A stretch of 64,000 nt of DNA from Owenia fusiformis (taxonomy: Eukaryota > Annelida > Polychaeta > Sabellida > Oweniidae). Below are positions 35,397 through 48,499 of this stretch, one piece after another. Position 1 is the stretch's first letter; every line of letters begins with the position of its first letter. Location of the stretch: the NCBI GenBank assembly GCA_903813345.2, contig CAIIXF020000009.1, forward strand, positions 4,340,001 to 4,404,000. The letters are read 5' to 3'. The notes beneath the pieces were generated by a model that had not been told where the DNA came from, did no database searches, and worked only from the letters and a program-made list of their open reading frames with translations. The translations under genes and the position numbers were made by a program.

Positions 35397-36620
35397 TTGT
35401 ATCTCCCAATAGATAAGATTAAGTATCATTGTTAAGAGAGTTAGAGCTCTATGCTAACTTGACTAGTCTACGATATCCGACAATGTAATATGCAAGTTGC
35501 ATATCAACGAGATGACGAACATTTGGTTGGTGTAAAATATATTATTTTCAATATACAAATGAAACACAATATTTGCCGTGGGGTACGGATTGACGCTGAT
35601 GTAATACATACAAACAGCCAGGCATGTCACTCCCTTTGGTACAATGGGGTTTTCTTCAGGAATGAGTCAATACTTTTACTTTTAATGCAACGTGGAAGCC
35701 AAGATGGGCTTAACATCTTTGTAATATACGCATTACATTGTGCAGGGAGATCGAATATGCAAATACGATTTCGTGGTTTAGCCAAAAATACTCATTTATG
35801 TCCCCATAGATTTCATTGTATCCTTTGATTCATCTGAAATAAGGTTTCCAATAGCTACTAACACTGTTATGTAAGACACAACTATCTGACTATAGATTGC
35901 ATTGCCAACATGTTAATTCAGATAGATATATACAAGATAGGACTAGACGAGCAATTCCTAATTTCCCAGACCCAATATTTTATTTGATCTGCGTTCATTT
36001 GTAATCAAGAATGTCATATGGTTTCATATACATGGTGTATTGTCGACTATATGTAGGATATTTAGGTACAGTAAACCAAGGCAGAAACAGCTTCTATTAA
36101 ACATAATTTCAAGGAGTATAATTGGTCAATATGGCGATATCCTCTATTTGTTAATGTTCCCAATATATATCCAATTTTTAATGTTTTTGATATAGTGTAA
36201 TGCATTAAGTACATTACGTATGGGATAACACGTAATAAATATTTCTAAAATTAATTCCACAAGTGGAACTAATATTAATTTTCTCTTCACAAGAAAGTAG
36301 ATTCACTTTGCAATAGAAAGTAGATTTTGGAACTTACAATCATGAAATCTATTTCGAGAATTTTTGTGTTCATGAATATAATGTACTCGTTGCGTTTAAT
36401 ATCACCCATCGACAGATCCTATCTGAGATACTAACAAGTTTAGTATTTATTTGAAAAACCCATGAGAGTTAATTAGGCACCGACGAAAATGAAATTTTGA
36501 TTAATGTGCTAAGGAAACACTTTGGTGTTACCAAAAGCATACTAAATCACTTTAAGTCCTTGCCCTACATTGTAATAGTGTATGTATTAGTTTGTATTGC
36601 CTTAATGGTCTCGGGGTGGT
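35397..36620. other. Gene-poor stretch
   Basis: A 112-codon plus-strand frame (35490-35828) is the longest here. It has no recognisable domain, signal peptide or splice context, and is not called as a gene. Confidence 0.35.
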
Positions 36621-37185
36621 TAACAGGAAATGACAAAACAGGAAGTAAAAAAATATTTTTGGAACGAAGGCAAAATATCCCTAATTCACATTACCATAGT
36701 CAATGGGCAAAAGGCCAAACGTACCATTTTTTTTATTTCAAGTTATTAACTTCTGTGGCCTCACTGGCCTATATGAGGTTCAAAACCAATATCTAATCAA
36801 CATTTTGACACTAAACTCAATTGGGGCCAGGCATCTACTTTTCGAAATAACTGGTTAATTGTGACACCTCTCTCTGCCGCAAAAAATGAAACTCACAAAA
36901 AGTAAAATTGATACGCCATTTGACTCGAAATTTTCAAAAGGTGACGTATTTATTAACTGAGTTCCGTTTTGACCTTCAGTCAGTTTTACTAGTTCCAAAT
37001 ATCTTTTTCTTGACCAGGATCACAATGGGCATTATCGGAATGACCCTAAACATAATGAAATAGCTTTTCAATCCTCGGAAAATGGGACTGAAAAATAGTT
37101 CAAAGATGTGCTTTCGGAAAGGTCACTGAACAGATTTTGAGCTTTTCAGAAAATGTGCCCACTATATTGCCTTAAATGATGTGAG
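36621..37185. mobile_element. Foldback element FB1, copy B (one arm, interrupted)
   Basis: TAACAGGAAATGACAAAACA starts it as in copy A. Similarity breaks at about 36655 and resumes near 36965 (TTTTGACCTTCAGTCAGTTT). It continues through ATGACCCTAAACATAATGAA and GGAAAGGTCACTGAACAGA to about 37185. Only one arm is seen. Confidence 0.7.
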
Positions 37186-37743
37186 ATAGTGAGGTGGCTC
37201 AAATTCCGATATGGGTAGCCATTTCTGATCGGAAAGTAAATTATTTTTTCTTGTTTAGATACTTAAGCATACGAATTCAACATACGCTCTTGCTCTTGTA
37301 GATATGGACAAACTAGAGATGATCGAGATACTTATTTTAATTAGCCCAATGTTTTACAGTTGTCACTTGAAGTCTTTTGTAAAAAATTAAGTGAACAGCA
37401 GCTCAAGGAAAATACTGAGACAAATAAGTTTGACACTTGATGTGATAAAAACGGATGCAAATTTCAATAGTCGAGCTTAACAATGTTAACTATTGACTTC
37501 TAGCTCAGATAATGTTTAAGGTTAATTGACTTATATTGTAGACCAGTTGCATATCTTCTCTATTCTGTTTAAAACAAATTCACGTGGGTTCCAAGTAAAC
37601 ATCATTCAATAACAAAGATTCGGTATGCAGTGTTTAAAAAACTATGCAATGCTACATATTTGTTATCTGCAAAATAGATTATTAAGCTTGTCCCGATCCA
37701 GATAGGTCTCGATGAACTAGTTTTTGGGTCACACCCATTTTCG

Positions 37744-37983
37744 TCAGACGATCACACACCAAATAGTCAGACGGCTCAGACGCCCACCAGTTTTCCTACT
37801 CCGGAGCGTTTCTTTGTTTAGTTTCAGTAAACGCTCCGTCGTGCATGTAAGAGCGTTTGGGTTGGACACCGTGATGTAGTCGGAATATGCATTAAACTGT
37901 AGGTTGGCGTGATTTGTTAATGTTTCATTTCCGTTCATGTTCCAGTCTGTTCCAACCCAATTATCTTCATCAAATGCAAAACA
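37744..37983 (-). CDS. Possible orphan exon of an unknown gene
   Basis: A minus-strand frame of about 80 codons reads FDEDNWVGTDWNMNGNETLT. A stretch with one more Cys and a basic KLNKETLRSRKTGGR patch follows, then WCVIV before the stop. The composition is less AT-rich than its surroundings. NGNET contains a potential N-glycosylation site. It was not recognised as any family. No acceptor and donor pair could be fixed, so it may be a chance frame. Confidence 0.2.
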   Translation of the reverse strand, partial: CFAFDEDNWVGTDWNMNGNETLTNHANLQFNAYSDYITVSNPNALTCTTERLLKLNKETLRSRKTGGRLSRLTIWCVIV

Positions 37984-38832
37984 TCTAATTTAAAGATCAA
38001 TATTTCTTTGAACGCACGCACTAAAAGCTTTCATTTCCAGTAACAAGTTAAGGTTTTGTCTTAGGTGGAGGAGATCTAATGTACTTAATGTTCGAGTTGG
38101 ATCGAGTTGGATAATCAATTTATCTAGCTAAAATAAAGTGTGCGACTACATAAATGTAAGTAGATGTTCACTGTAATAGAATTCATTTGAGATACGTATA
38201 CCATTTCTTGGATGTAAAAAAGTTTCTTTCTCCACCCATACCCACTGGCGGATCCAGAAGCTAACAGGGGGAGGGGGCAAAGTTTGAGTCAGGTAAAAGT
38301 GCGGAATTTTGTTTGTGAAAGGTCTAAAAAAGACAAAAAAGAATATGGCCAAATTATGGCCAAAAAGGCCCATGTTTTGAGGCCCTACAAAATGTTATGT
38401 ACATCCCAAAAAGTCCATTTACATCCTCTTACTTAGATTTCTTTCCAGAGGCGTTCAAGTAAGTTCCACCGTCAGGAACATTGATATTAATGGGAGTAAT
38501 TTGCAATGGGCAGTTCGATTTAAAAGACCAAACAAGATTAATCACTGATCAGAATTGATATTTTGCGTTTACTCTTACTCTGAAAAACAGGCTCTAGTAT
38601 GTTATTTTGAGTGCCTTATTTCCAAATATCAAACTATCACATAATATCATTGTCTTCTTACTTACACTAGAGCTTCAATATCAAATTAGATGATGCGTCG
38701 AAACACATTTTATTTCGTGGAGCGATTACACTACCCCCGTGTTAAATTAATCCTTCCACGCATTCAGTTACTAAACTGGTAAATTAGAATATATAACGAA
38801 AGTACATTAAACAGTCTAAAGTTCAGAGGTCT

Positions 38833-39228
38833 TAGAGTCCATTTCACTGCTTCAGTTCGTCAGTAGAACGGCAAAAATAAGAAATTGGGAGACCATTGTG
38901 CAATAATATATGGAAAAGTATATTCATAATGTACATGAATGACATTTGTATATCTTGGATTGCTTCTAGTTTGGCTTATAAAGTGTGTGGCCTCATATAT
39001 TTGGATGTTTCTCTGCCATGTTATTTTCAATAAGATTAACATGGCTGAAATTCTTCAAATTACAAGACGGCACAGGCTTATTGCACAAAAAACTAAAAAA
39101 TCTGAAATATACAAATGTCATTCATGTACATTATAAATATACTTTTCCATATATTATTGCACAATGGTCTCCCAATTTCTTATTTTTGCCGTTCTACTGA
39201 CGAACTGAAGCAGTGAAATGGACTCTAG
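38833..39228. repeat. Near-perfect foldback, 121-bp arms
   Basis: Left arm 38833-38953 and right arm 39107-39228 are reverse complements with a single C/T difference noticed; both begin TAGAGTCCATTTCACTGCTT when read inward. A 153-bp loop separates them. The same peptide-like translation therefore appears on both strands, which is an artefact of the palindrome. No target duplication is clear. Confidence 0.9.
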
Positions 39229-41812
39229 TTTGATAACTGTTTCAATCGTTTATTTAATGATGAAAATATGATTGGATGACGATAATAAATAGCTAGGTAT
39301 TTTTCTACATGCGTTTATACTGTGCTACCTCTGTCTTGAAACTTTATAGAATATGGTATAACTACAAATGCGATAATTGTGATATAAAGAAACAGAGACC
39401 ATAATTACCTAGTTTTGCATCAAGTAGCTGCAATGTTCATAAGCATCCATTTCACCATTCATGTTTGATTACTGGTACTGTATATAATACTTCATTACAA
39501 TTGAACATGTCTGTTCTGCCAAGCTGCTTTCAGCTACTAAACCTTGTCAGTCCTTGATTACTGCATCACATGGCGGCTAAAATTGCTAAATAACAAGCCC
39601 TCCAATTTCAGATGATATATACTTTCTTGACGCTCAATCGGTTATTAAGATGTGCACAATACCACTTTAGTTTAACTCCTGGGACCTCAGTAAGCTTCTT
39701 TTAGTGTTTCGTAATATGTAGTTTGTGTGGCGCACCTTTGGCTGATACTACTTCAATCTAAATTCCCAAGAGCAATACTGTCTTGTGCCACTCTTCCATT
39801 CGTTTAACATCTGTAATAATTTCATCCTTTGGATTAGTGGTAGACATCGCATGATAGCTTATTCGTGCCACGATCGTTGTTTTACGTGGGTTCAAGACTA
39901 AATTGGACATCGCCTCGATGCCGTTTACATCAAGGGCATGATGTTATATTTAGGGAAATGAACAAAATAGGATGAATACTTGTCTCCTGGCAATAAAGAC
40001 ATTTACTGAGAGTGCTTTGAGAATACAAACACATTAGATGTCATTATATATTTATGTAGAGCCGGAGACGTTTGCTTTTAAATGTGATAATTCATAAATT
40101 GAGTTATAGAGAACATTACGATGACTGATATTTATTCAGAGAGAGTTTTATTTTCACACGTCGTAAAATCGTAAAATCAACGTTGTTACCAATCCTCGGG
40201 ACCATGCCAGGGAACGAGGAATATAGAGAAGATAGTTATCTTTAATATGCAAGTGTCGGTCCTTTAAATACGAATGGAATAGTGTCCGGTACTATTTATA
40301 TTCAAATGGGTTACCCATAAAATAGCAGGTTAATCCGTTAGCCGACAGGCGTTAGTTGCATTCGCGAATACAAGGCAATACTTAAAGCTATCATCAAAAG
40401 GGGTGGTTGACCAATTGAACTCCGTCTTCCAGATCAAATACAATCAAAGTTATAGGACTTGTCCTATCATTTTATTGAAAAAGTTGGAGTCTTGAGTCTT
40501 GCGTTTTTGGCCCACCGTGTATATGCCAGTGGTAATCTTAATGATAAATCATGACCTCTTATTAGCTTCGATCTCGTTGAAGGCATGAAGATTTGATGAT
40601 TATCAGAATAATGGTAATTGCCGGTCTCAATTATTGTCAAAATTATCGCGCATTAGTCAGTCCGACATGAATGTGGCTAAAGTCCCGAGTAACAAGTAGT
40701 TTATGTCGGGACTAGTTTGGGAATATAATATGTCACGAACATGGAACTGATCAAGTCACACACGACTCTCGACTATGAGATTGTTAAGGTCACTCTTGTG
40801 GAAGTGGATGCAATATGATCGTCAAAGTAGAAACAACTTTAAAAAGTTTTAGTTAAAATATAGCCCTTTATTTTCAAAGAATATAATCATCAATGCATAT
40901 AAATTACATGGTTTTCATAATAATTGCATAAGCACAAAATTATCTTTGGTTGTCTATTTCTCTCAAGGTGTACTTGTACGTGCACGTACGTGTAATTTGT
41001 TTTGCTCCATGAATTGGCGTGTAACCATGGCAATGTTTGATTGTTGATACTTTTAGATTCTGGAATCATATTCAATGAAGAGGCATCAAAATATAGTATT
41101 TTAAAGAACATGTCAAACACAGTTTATAGATGACTTAAATACAGTTTCCCGTAGGATTCAACCCGTGCTTGAAAATTCTGAAAAATACATGTAAAATTTA
41201 AATATCGCTAAAATATTTTTGTATATGAATACTATTTTAGTTAAAATGTTTAACGTAGCTAAAATCGTGGTGTAAATATTAATATATCCATCTGTTAACA
41301 GCGTAATATGAATACATCTCATTCGAATATTATTGTTCAAAATCTATGCATTATATTCAACTTCTCCAATGGCCACAGATTTTGTACAGTATTACTCCTT
41401 TGGTTCAAACTTTCAACGTAATAAATAGAATTTCAATATATAACAATTATAAACATTCACACTCAACATGAAAAGTCAACAGCGTGACACAGGTTAGAAT
41501 CTACATGCGCATGCACTTTTGAGTCCAATCAAAATATCTGGTTCACGAAGAGACAATTTGACTGGCCATTCGTCGCTGAAAACACTCGACCGGCGAGCAA
41601 AGCCCGTATGTCCGGCATAACGCTGCCCGGTGATAGGTTCAATCTCTAGATCAAGTATTGTCGCAGGATCTCCACTGCGTAAGATAAATCAACCATTTAG
41701 AGGTTCAATCTATCATCTTTTCAAATGTCATACATTCAGATTAGAATATAGTCATTGTCATTGAATGATTTGGTTGAATGGCCACGCAAGTTGCCGCATA
41801 TTCTCTGGCCCT
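39229..41812. other. Gene-poor stretch, 3' of the cyclin gene
   Basis: No exon was recognised. The part near 41812 should include the 3' UTR of the cyclin B3-like gene; an AATAAA on the minus strand at about 40867 is one possible but distant poly(A) signal. At about 40397-40521 GGGGTGGTTGACCA and an inverted CACGGTGGGCCAAAAA may be the ends of another small mariner MITE. Confidence 0.35.
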
Positions 41813-44800
41813 CTATTGCCGATTAGCGAAACTCTCGACGACCTCAGACTTCGTAATAATTGGACTTTTGCTGATTGATTTGTACACAGCCCTGCTGGCA
41901 TATTTGTTCATAGCACCCTGAAAAATAAAGGTTGACATAACTTTACACAAAATGAAATCTATTCCATTTAGTAGAGTTTTGATAACTTTCGTTCAGTGTT
42001 TGATTAAATCACCTCATTGTAATTCCAATTGTGAGTTGGTATTCGAAAAATCAGCTTGCAACAGCTAGAATATATAGATCTCATTCCATACCCAATTAAT
42101 ATATTCTCATGCAATCTTACTGTACATGTCATTTTAGCAAAACTTTTGATTGTCTCTTAGTGGTTCTTTGGCTTTCAGTTACTATGATAACAATTCTTCA
42201 TTTAAACTTCATATTATACTAAATATTTTTTTCGTGGTTAATGAGTAATGTGTATTGGCACATTCTGTAACAATCGTTTGAATCTACGAAAGGAAAAATA
42301 TTTTGAAAAAGAAAGAGCTATTATGACAACATCAAGATCATGTTGATCTTTATTCATTGCGAACTAAAATTTTACAACCTTTGGTAGTCAAAACTTTTCA
42401 AAAGAGTCTGTCACATTGCTTCGAGGGTGAAACCTTCAATTAGTTACAGTCTAAACAATTTATATGAATATTACTTACCATAAAGCGTGTTTTGGAGACA
42501 TTCTGCAGGGTCTTTGCAAAGATATGGACAATATCCTCCAACTGTGATTCTAGGTAGGTACTATAGTAGACAAGTGTAGTGGTCCATGGCTCAACTTCAG
42601 GCTCAAGTACCTATATCGAAATAAAGTGTATTTTTAAATCGATGACGTGGTTGACTAGTTTCACGAGGATAATCTGGTGCAATATTGTAGCCATTAGCCA
42701 TCGAAAGTTTATCATAAAATTCGGGTAGGTTATTTGGCTATCCAAACATGACCCGGTGTAAAAGGGTATAGGAGGTCCTATCAAATTATGGTCTTACTCT
42801 TCATTGATTTTTATGGTGACATCTTTCCCTTATTGCCTTATACACAATCAGGGCCAGTAAGGGCGGTTAAGAAAGGAGACCATAATTCCCGGGGGACCAT
42901 AATTTCTTTCACCCCGGTATATAAACTGGGTGTGTGTAATTCTTGCGCAATCGGAGGGCATGAGTATTTATTACAATTTGTACCTTTCAGCATCCCAAAA
43001 CAATGGTGTTACGAACCAGGACACAGTGGCTAAGGTCTTCAGTAAGAAAATGCCATTATGTATTTATGCAGCACTCAAGCAAGTAAGGGTACATTCTGCT
43101 ATGGGCCTATGGCGTGCGTCTTACCTTCAGTGCCATATAGACACTTGCAGCTGCCTTCATTGAGGGAGTGTATTCCATCATGTTGATATCGTGGAGAGTA
43201 ATGTCGATCAGATATAAACAAAGATTCTTCAACTGCAACGAAATATTAATATGGTCAACATGAAGAGTTTTGAAGGTCCTTTAAAATACACTTGCTTTTA
43301 ACTTTAGGATATTACTACACTGTCTTCATATCTCCAAACATTGGTTTGTGTGCACACATTGCTCTTATTAAGATACATCCACAGAATCTAATCATTAAAC
43401 TCAATGCACGGCGATTCAATATCGAATAGTTTCAAATAACAATATGATAACTAAGATATTTACAAAAGTAATATAAATAGTCAATGTGTTCAACCCTTAT
43501 ACAGATTATTTTCGATATCACTATTCCCGAAAAAACATTTTACTCCTAGAAGTATACACATTTCATTTTATTGTGGTCAGCATTTTTTCAATATGATATG
43601 CATGCGTCGTTAACACACCAGAAAATGCAAGTTTTGGTAATACACATCATTTGTGTTTATTGCTCATAATACAATGGATTGATTGATCAAACAGATCTTT
43701 CTGAAATAGCAGAAACAAAACTTATTTGGGCTTACCGTTCTTCCATGTTTTTGCACTGCATTTGGGACGGCTTGTAGATATCGCTCTACGAACTCCTTTT
43801 GTGATGGAAAGTTCAGATCAAAGTCCAGTATCCTGAGGACGATCAGTTCCATTCGGATCACCTGTTTGAAGGTATACGTATCCTCTGTTAAATGGGTCAG
43901 GACGGCTATCTAGAATAATGCACATGTTCGGGTTAGATGTAGTAATATTTTATTTATTAGCGCTCTCTCAAGGGCCTGCCATACCAGAGAAGAACATTTT
44001 GTCAAAAATTGCGTGTATATTTTTTCAGGGAAATAACAAATGTTAACATGTTAAAAAATATGGTCCTTATTTTTCATTTATATGTTAAGACGTGTGTGTT
44101 ATAAATACGCTTTTCTCTTTAGAATTACCATAGGATTCGGAAATGAGAAAATTGATCTCAATGTTAAGACACTGACATGACAACATATCAGATCTGGTTG
44201 CAAATACAACAGGAGTCTCTTGATGCGGATATAGAATCAGAATATTTACATCTGGTGGGAACCTTTCGTGGAACTTCGCAGCGATGAAAAGACATGTTAA
44301 TCCCAGAAGCTGCACTTTGGCCAATGTAATGGGCTGCTTCACCAGGAATTCATCCAGCATCATTACCGACATGTAGAGGGTCTCTTGTGTCAAGTTCAAA
44401 TGTGCCTAGAATAATTGAAACGTGATCATCATTACCTACAACAATATTGAACCGATAACTGGTTCAATAGACTAGATTCAACTAGAAACAATTTTGATTT
44501 TCATCGTGTGTTTCGGTAATATAAAAATGACTGGTTTCATGAAATAAATTCGAAATAACATGAAACAATTTTGAATATAGTAGCAATATACAAGTGTAGT
44601 AATTATTTGTAGTCGTTTTTAATCAGTCCCTTATACACAATACAAAGTAGAGGCATCGGCTGCAACACAAAGGCATACAGCAACAAGACATGACATTGTC
44701 TGCAAAAGTCAAAAAGTTATTTTTATAATTGTAGCCCTAAGGACAGAGGCTATATCCCTTTTCGCTGGTTCGAATACGAAATAAAGGACATTTCAAGTAC

Positions 44801-46779
44801 TTAAGATGAAGTGACACATTATGTGACGCGGTTCTGATTTTGGAGCTTTATATTTACGAACCTGAACTTGAATGAGCCAGTCAATGAGAATTGCACGTAT
44901 ATGTGGGTTGACATCTTTATCAGCCTTCATGAAGTCTTTTCCTTTAACAAGCCTTGCCTCGTTACTCTGAAACAGTAATACAAAAATCATCCAAAAACAA
45001 GGACACAAACGTCCTGGATCTCTCGCACGACAAGGAATGATAAATTGGACCATAACGCAATACACGAACTTTCAACACACTGACTGCCTTGCTAAAACAA
45101 TCGTGCGAGAGATCGTTGACAAAATGTCAATACATCGTTGAAGCTATAAGTCACGCGAGACATTCATACATTTCGTTGCAGTAAAGATGTTGCAGCAATT
45201 ATTTTGAAAGTCCGCGTTTTTACAACTCATAACTGGATATAATCAATTCCTCTTTAATATTGTAATTATTTTTAAATAATACATTGTTTATCTTGATTAA
45301 TGCATTTTAAATCGAGTAAAACTATGATAACACCAGACACTTTCCACGTACCATGAGATAATCGATGACATCCTGAGCATACTCTGGGCACCGAAACATG
45401 CATGTTTCCTCAGTGTCAATGTCAAGGACACCTACTGGCTTTGACGCAAGGACTTCATCGAGTGCATCTCCCAACTTACTCAAGTTCATATAGTCGGAAT
45501 TTGTGACCTTTAATTCTGCAACATCATTTTGAAATAAATATAGTCAATAGGGAGGTTATGCTGCACGATTTCAAGAGAACGTTTACGCGAACGTGTAATA
45601 TAATGAAACGTAGGCATAACCGTGATCTTCTCAATGGTATCTTTTCCATGGAGATTTTATTGCATTATTTTTTTCTTATATTTATTCTCAACCTGGTAGG
45701 TAAATACTGCAAAGTGAACATAGAGGACCAACTATATTATCTTGTACTACAGGTACGTACAATTACTTGAGTTCAAAGGTATGTTGAGGTAATGAATAAT
45801 TATCTCGTTGAAAATCAAAGTCAAAATATTTTGTTTAAATGATCATCTTTCCTAAAAAATTTTAACCTTTCAAACGTGTGAACTAAATTAAGACTAGCCA
45901 TTTCAAAGGATATGCAAGAATCAAGTTGTACCTTTTGCCACTTTCACTGGTAGCTTAGAGTTCTTAGATTTTGATGTTCCTGTAGCTTTAATAGGTGACG
46001 CAGATAGAGATACCGCCTTCTTGGATGTTTTCTTGGAGACTTTTGACAGAATAGGAGCGGTTTTCTTTGCCTCGGTCTTTAGAGGAATCTTCTTTTCAGG
46101 AACACTTTTCGCATCTTTGGGATTAGGGTGTTGTTTGTTACTCAGATCCATGAAAACCGATCTCTGGAATAATAAAGCATTCACTCGTAGCTAGGCAAGG
46201 TATGTCTGATTTCAGCTATTCCAACACAGTATTTCAGATAACTACACTGCATTATCACTGTTCCACAGCTGGATGACCCTAACAGCAGTTAGTATCATTC
46301 AAGATGGTGGCCAAAATTCTTTCGTTTTTGATAAACTTTCGATTTCAGCTAAACTTGGTTGAATCTGGACTCAAAGGATTCAGTCCAGGGCTCCGGACAA
46401 CTGCTTGGATCATTATGAACACTCATTTGTAAACAATCAACAGATGCTTTACATGGAAACTGTATCCATATCAACAAAGACAAACTTTTGATTAATGTAA
46501 AATTCATTCATCCTTTAGTATGGATCGCCGCGGGCGTGCACCAAGGGATGCGAAAGTAAATTGGAATCCATGATGTACACAAGTGTCTATCGAGAGTTCA
46601 TAGTGCCCATTAAATTGAATTGAAACCGTAATAATAGTTACCTTTCCAGTAGGTTGGGTACCCTTATGGCTAATGCTATCCACGTAGTCTTTCCCGCGAA
46701 TAGTTGCTCCAGTTTGTTCTTTGTTGGCCTGCATGGTTGACGCCCTCGAATTCATATGCATTCTTGTCGATCGAGACAT
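41813..46779 (-). CDS. CCNB3: Cyclin B3-like mitotic cyclin, nine coding exons, 437 aa
   Basis: Coding exons (minus strand) are 46779-46642, 46163-45932, 45515-45352, 44966-44862, 44405-44250, 43909-43736, 43232-43125, 42610-42479 and 41917-41813. All introns are GT-AG; phases agree and give one 1314-bp frame. Mitotic B-type cyclins bind and activate CDK1 and are destroyed by the APC/C. Residues 47-55 (RSVFMDLSN) form a destruction box with Phe at position 4, a B3 hallmark. A Lys-rich segment (about 69-100) may be a nuclear signal. The N-terminal cyclin fold has IRAILIDW (201-208) and IAAKFHE (254-260). The conserved Arg, Asp and Lys of the CDK interface are present, as is Glu287 in RMELIVL. 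The C-terminal fold covers exons 7-9. Odd points are IRAIL instead of MRAIL and KFHE instead of KFEE. B3 rather than B1/B2 is inferred from the D-box and AAKF. Confidence 0.88.
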
Positions 46780-46908
46780 TCTCGTGAGTTCATAAATTGT
46801 TCTAATGATGATTATTTGCTGTTTATAAAATTATCTGAAAGTAAAGCACATGCATATGAATAGGCGAAGGAAAATGCGAGGCAAATTGATGAAGCAATGT
46901 CAAATTAA

Positions 46909-47301
46909 GGCCAGGGCTGCATGTTCGGAAGTTTGCTGCATTCCTCAATTGAGTTGCATGTTATTTTTCAAACAGGAATACCTCCTTCCCCACATTGTCT
47001 ACATCTTCCAGTTTTGCATAAAGAGTGCACTTGTGTGCCTTGAAAATGCTGGTCATAAAATGTATAAAAAACGAGAAAATTCAGAAAAATTCCAGAAAAA
47101 TGTCTCACTGAATTTTCTTGTTTTTTCTACATTTTACAAAAAAATCTTCTCATCATGCAGTCTTTCTTAAGCACATAAGTGCACTCTTTGTGCAAAACTG
47201 AAAGATGTAGATAATGCAGGAAAGGAGGGATTCATATTTGAAAAATAACATGCGACTCAATTGAGGATTACATCAAAATTCCGAACATGCACCCTGACCA
47301 T
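46909..47301. repeat. Foldback element 5' of the cyclin gene
   Basis: Arms 46909-47040 and 47166-47301 are inverted copies. GGCTGCATGTTCGGAAGTTT faces AATTCCGAACATGCACCC, and AAGAGTGCACTTGTGTGC faces GCACATAAGTGCACTCTTTG. The loop is about 125 bp. It starts 130 bp upstream of the cyclin start codon, probably inside an intron of the 5' UTR. Confidence 0.8.
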
Positions 47302-47532
47302 ACAGGCGAGACAAACTGATTTACAATTTTAAAAACGCATGAATTAATATTTTCTGTAACGTTCCGACGTATTCTTCGCGACTATGTTCACACATGCTAA
47401 AAGTCCCTTGCTTGCAGGAGCAAGCGGCCTTTTAAAAGTGTAAGATAAGCTTATAACACATTTCTGAGTCAGACTACAGTTGCCCATCGGTTATATCCTT
47501 AAGACTGCTACTGATATTTTAAAATTACCCCC

Positions 47533-47643
47533 ACAACTACTTGCATTGTGTATTGAAATCTTGGGCTTGAAAATAAGCTGGGTTACTAGAATATAGTGAT
47601 AATTTAGACTAAATCCGCTCTATTTTCAATACACAAGTAGTCG
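47533..47643. repeat. ~110-bp inverted repeat
   Basis: ACAACTACTTGCATTGTGTA on the left faces TACACAAGTAGTCG on the right, with TATTGAAAT facing ATTTTCAATA. It is a small palindromic repeat between two larger ones. Confidence 0.6.
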
Positions 47644-47693
47644 TAAGTGATTTGAAAAAATCAACCCTGCATTTATAGGGGTATTGAACATAA

Positions 47694-47898
47694 ATCTTCC
47701 ATCATGCTTAGTTTGTGACAGACAACACAGGAAGTTGTATCAAGTCGTTTTTTGGTCCTCGGGGTGTATATGTAGTTGAATTGAGTGTCCGGGCGTCCAA
47801 AGAACCCCACAGAGTACCAAAAAGGACTTGGATACAACTTTCTGTGACTTTGGAGTTTCAAAAATGTCAGAAATATATGATACATCGTGATGGAAGAT
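47694..47898. repeat. 205-bp foldback
   Basis: ATCTTCCATCATG faces CATCGTGATGGAAGAT. AGTTGTATCAAGTCGTTTTT faces AAAAAGGACTTGGATACAAC. Both strands therefore show open frames of 61-77 codons that mirror each other and are not genes. Confidence 0.75.
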
Positions 47899-47994
47899 AA
47901 CGCCATTGCAGATTTTGAACAGATCAGACGGAAAGTAATATTAATTAATCTATTCCAATAACAACAATTAGCATATAAACTTACCTGTATTTTT

Positions 47995-48100
47995 AAAATA
48001 TCTTCCTCGGTTTACTCTTTCTTGTTTCTGCGTTCTTCTCTTCTCAGTTTCGAAGTTTGAACTGATGGCTAGTGAACATTTTGAATCTGAGTGATCTCTT
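47995..48100 (-). other. Possible 5' non-coding exon of the cyclin gene
   Basis: On the minus strand a purine-rich stretch ends in ATACAG followed by GTAAGT (donor at 47994), a strong splice-donor match. An acceptor (TTATAAACAG, at about 46820) lies before the start codon at 46779. TTCGAA at 48049-48054 fits the CHR element of cell-cycle promoters, though it is short. The upstream limit is unknown. Confidence 0.35.
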
Positions 48101-48499
48101 TGTGTGGTAAAATTAACTCACCGATTACAGTACCTGCACTCGTGCGTATAATTCACAACGTGATCTAATAATTGCGTTCTATTTCAGTGACGCATGTTGG
48201 AACATACCATGGTCGTTCAATAAGTTCGCAGAAAAATGATCTTTTTTGTTTTATCTACACGCTATAACAATAAACTACAAAGAATTAAATTAAAATATAA
48301 ATTAATATTTATTCAAACCGATTGGTTCGGTTCATTTATACGTAAAACTATAGAAAATTTGCCATTATAGCAATATTATCAAAATCATATAAAAATATTA
48401 CACAAACATTGTCGTGCAGCTCAACTGATCCTGAGAAATACGCAATATAATCGTATGATCTGTAAAATGAAGCCTTCCGATTTGTCAGTTCTTGTGCTG

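Noticed and set aside
35490-35828. 112-codon plus-strand gene
   Set aside because: No domain, no coding-like composition and no splice context.
38860-39200. Matching small proteins on both strands
   Set aside because: They arise because the two DNA arms are a near-perfect palindrome.
44085-44249. Extension of cyclin exon 5 beyond PPD
   Set aside because: A GTAAAT donor follows at 44249, and the alignment to cyclins continues only in exon 6.
47673-47906. Protein-coding frames on both strands
   Set aside because: They mirror each other because the DNA is a 205-bp foldback.
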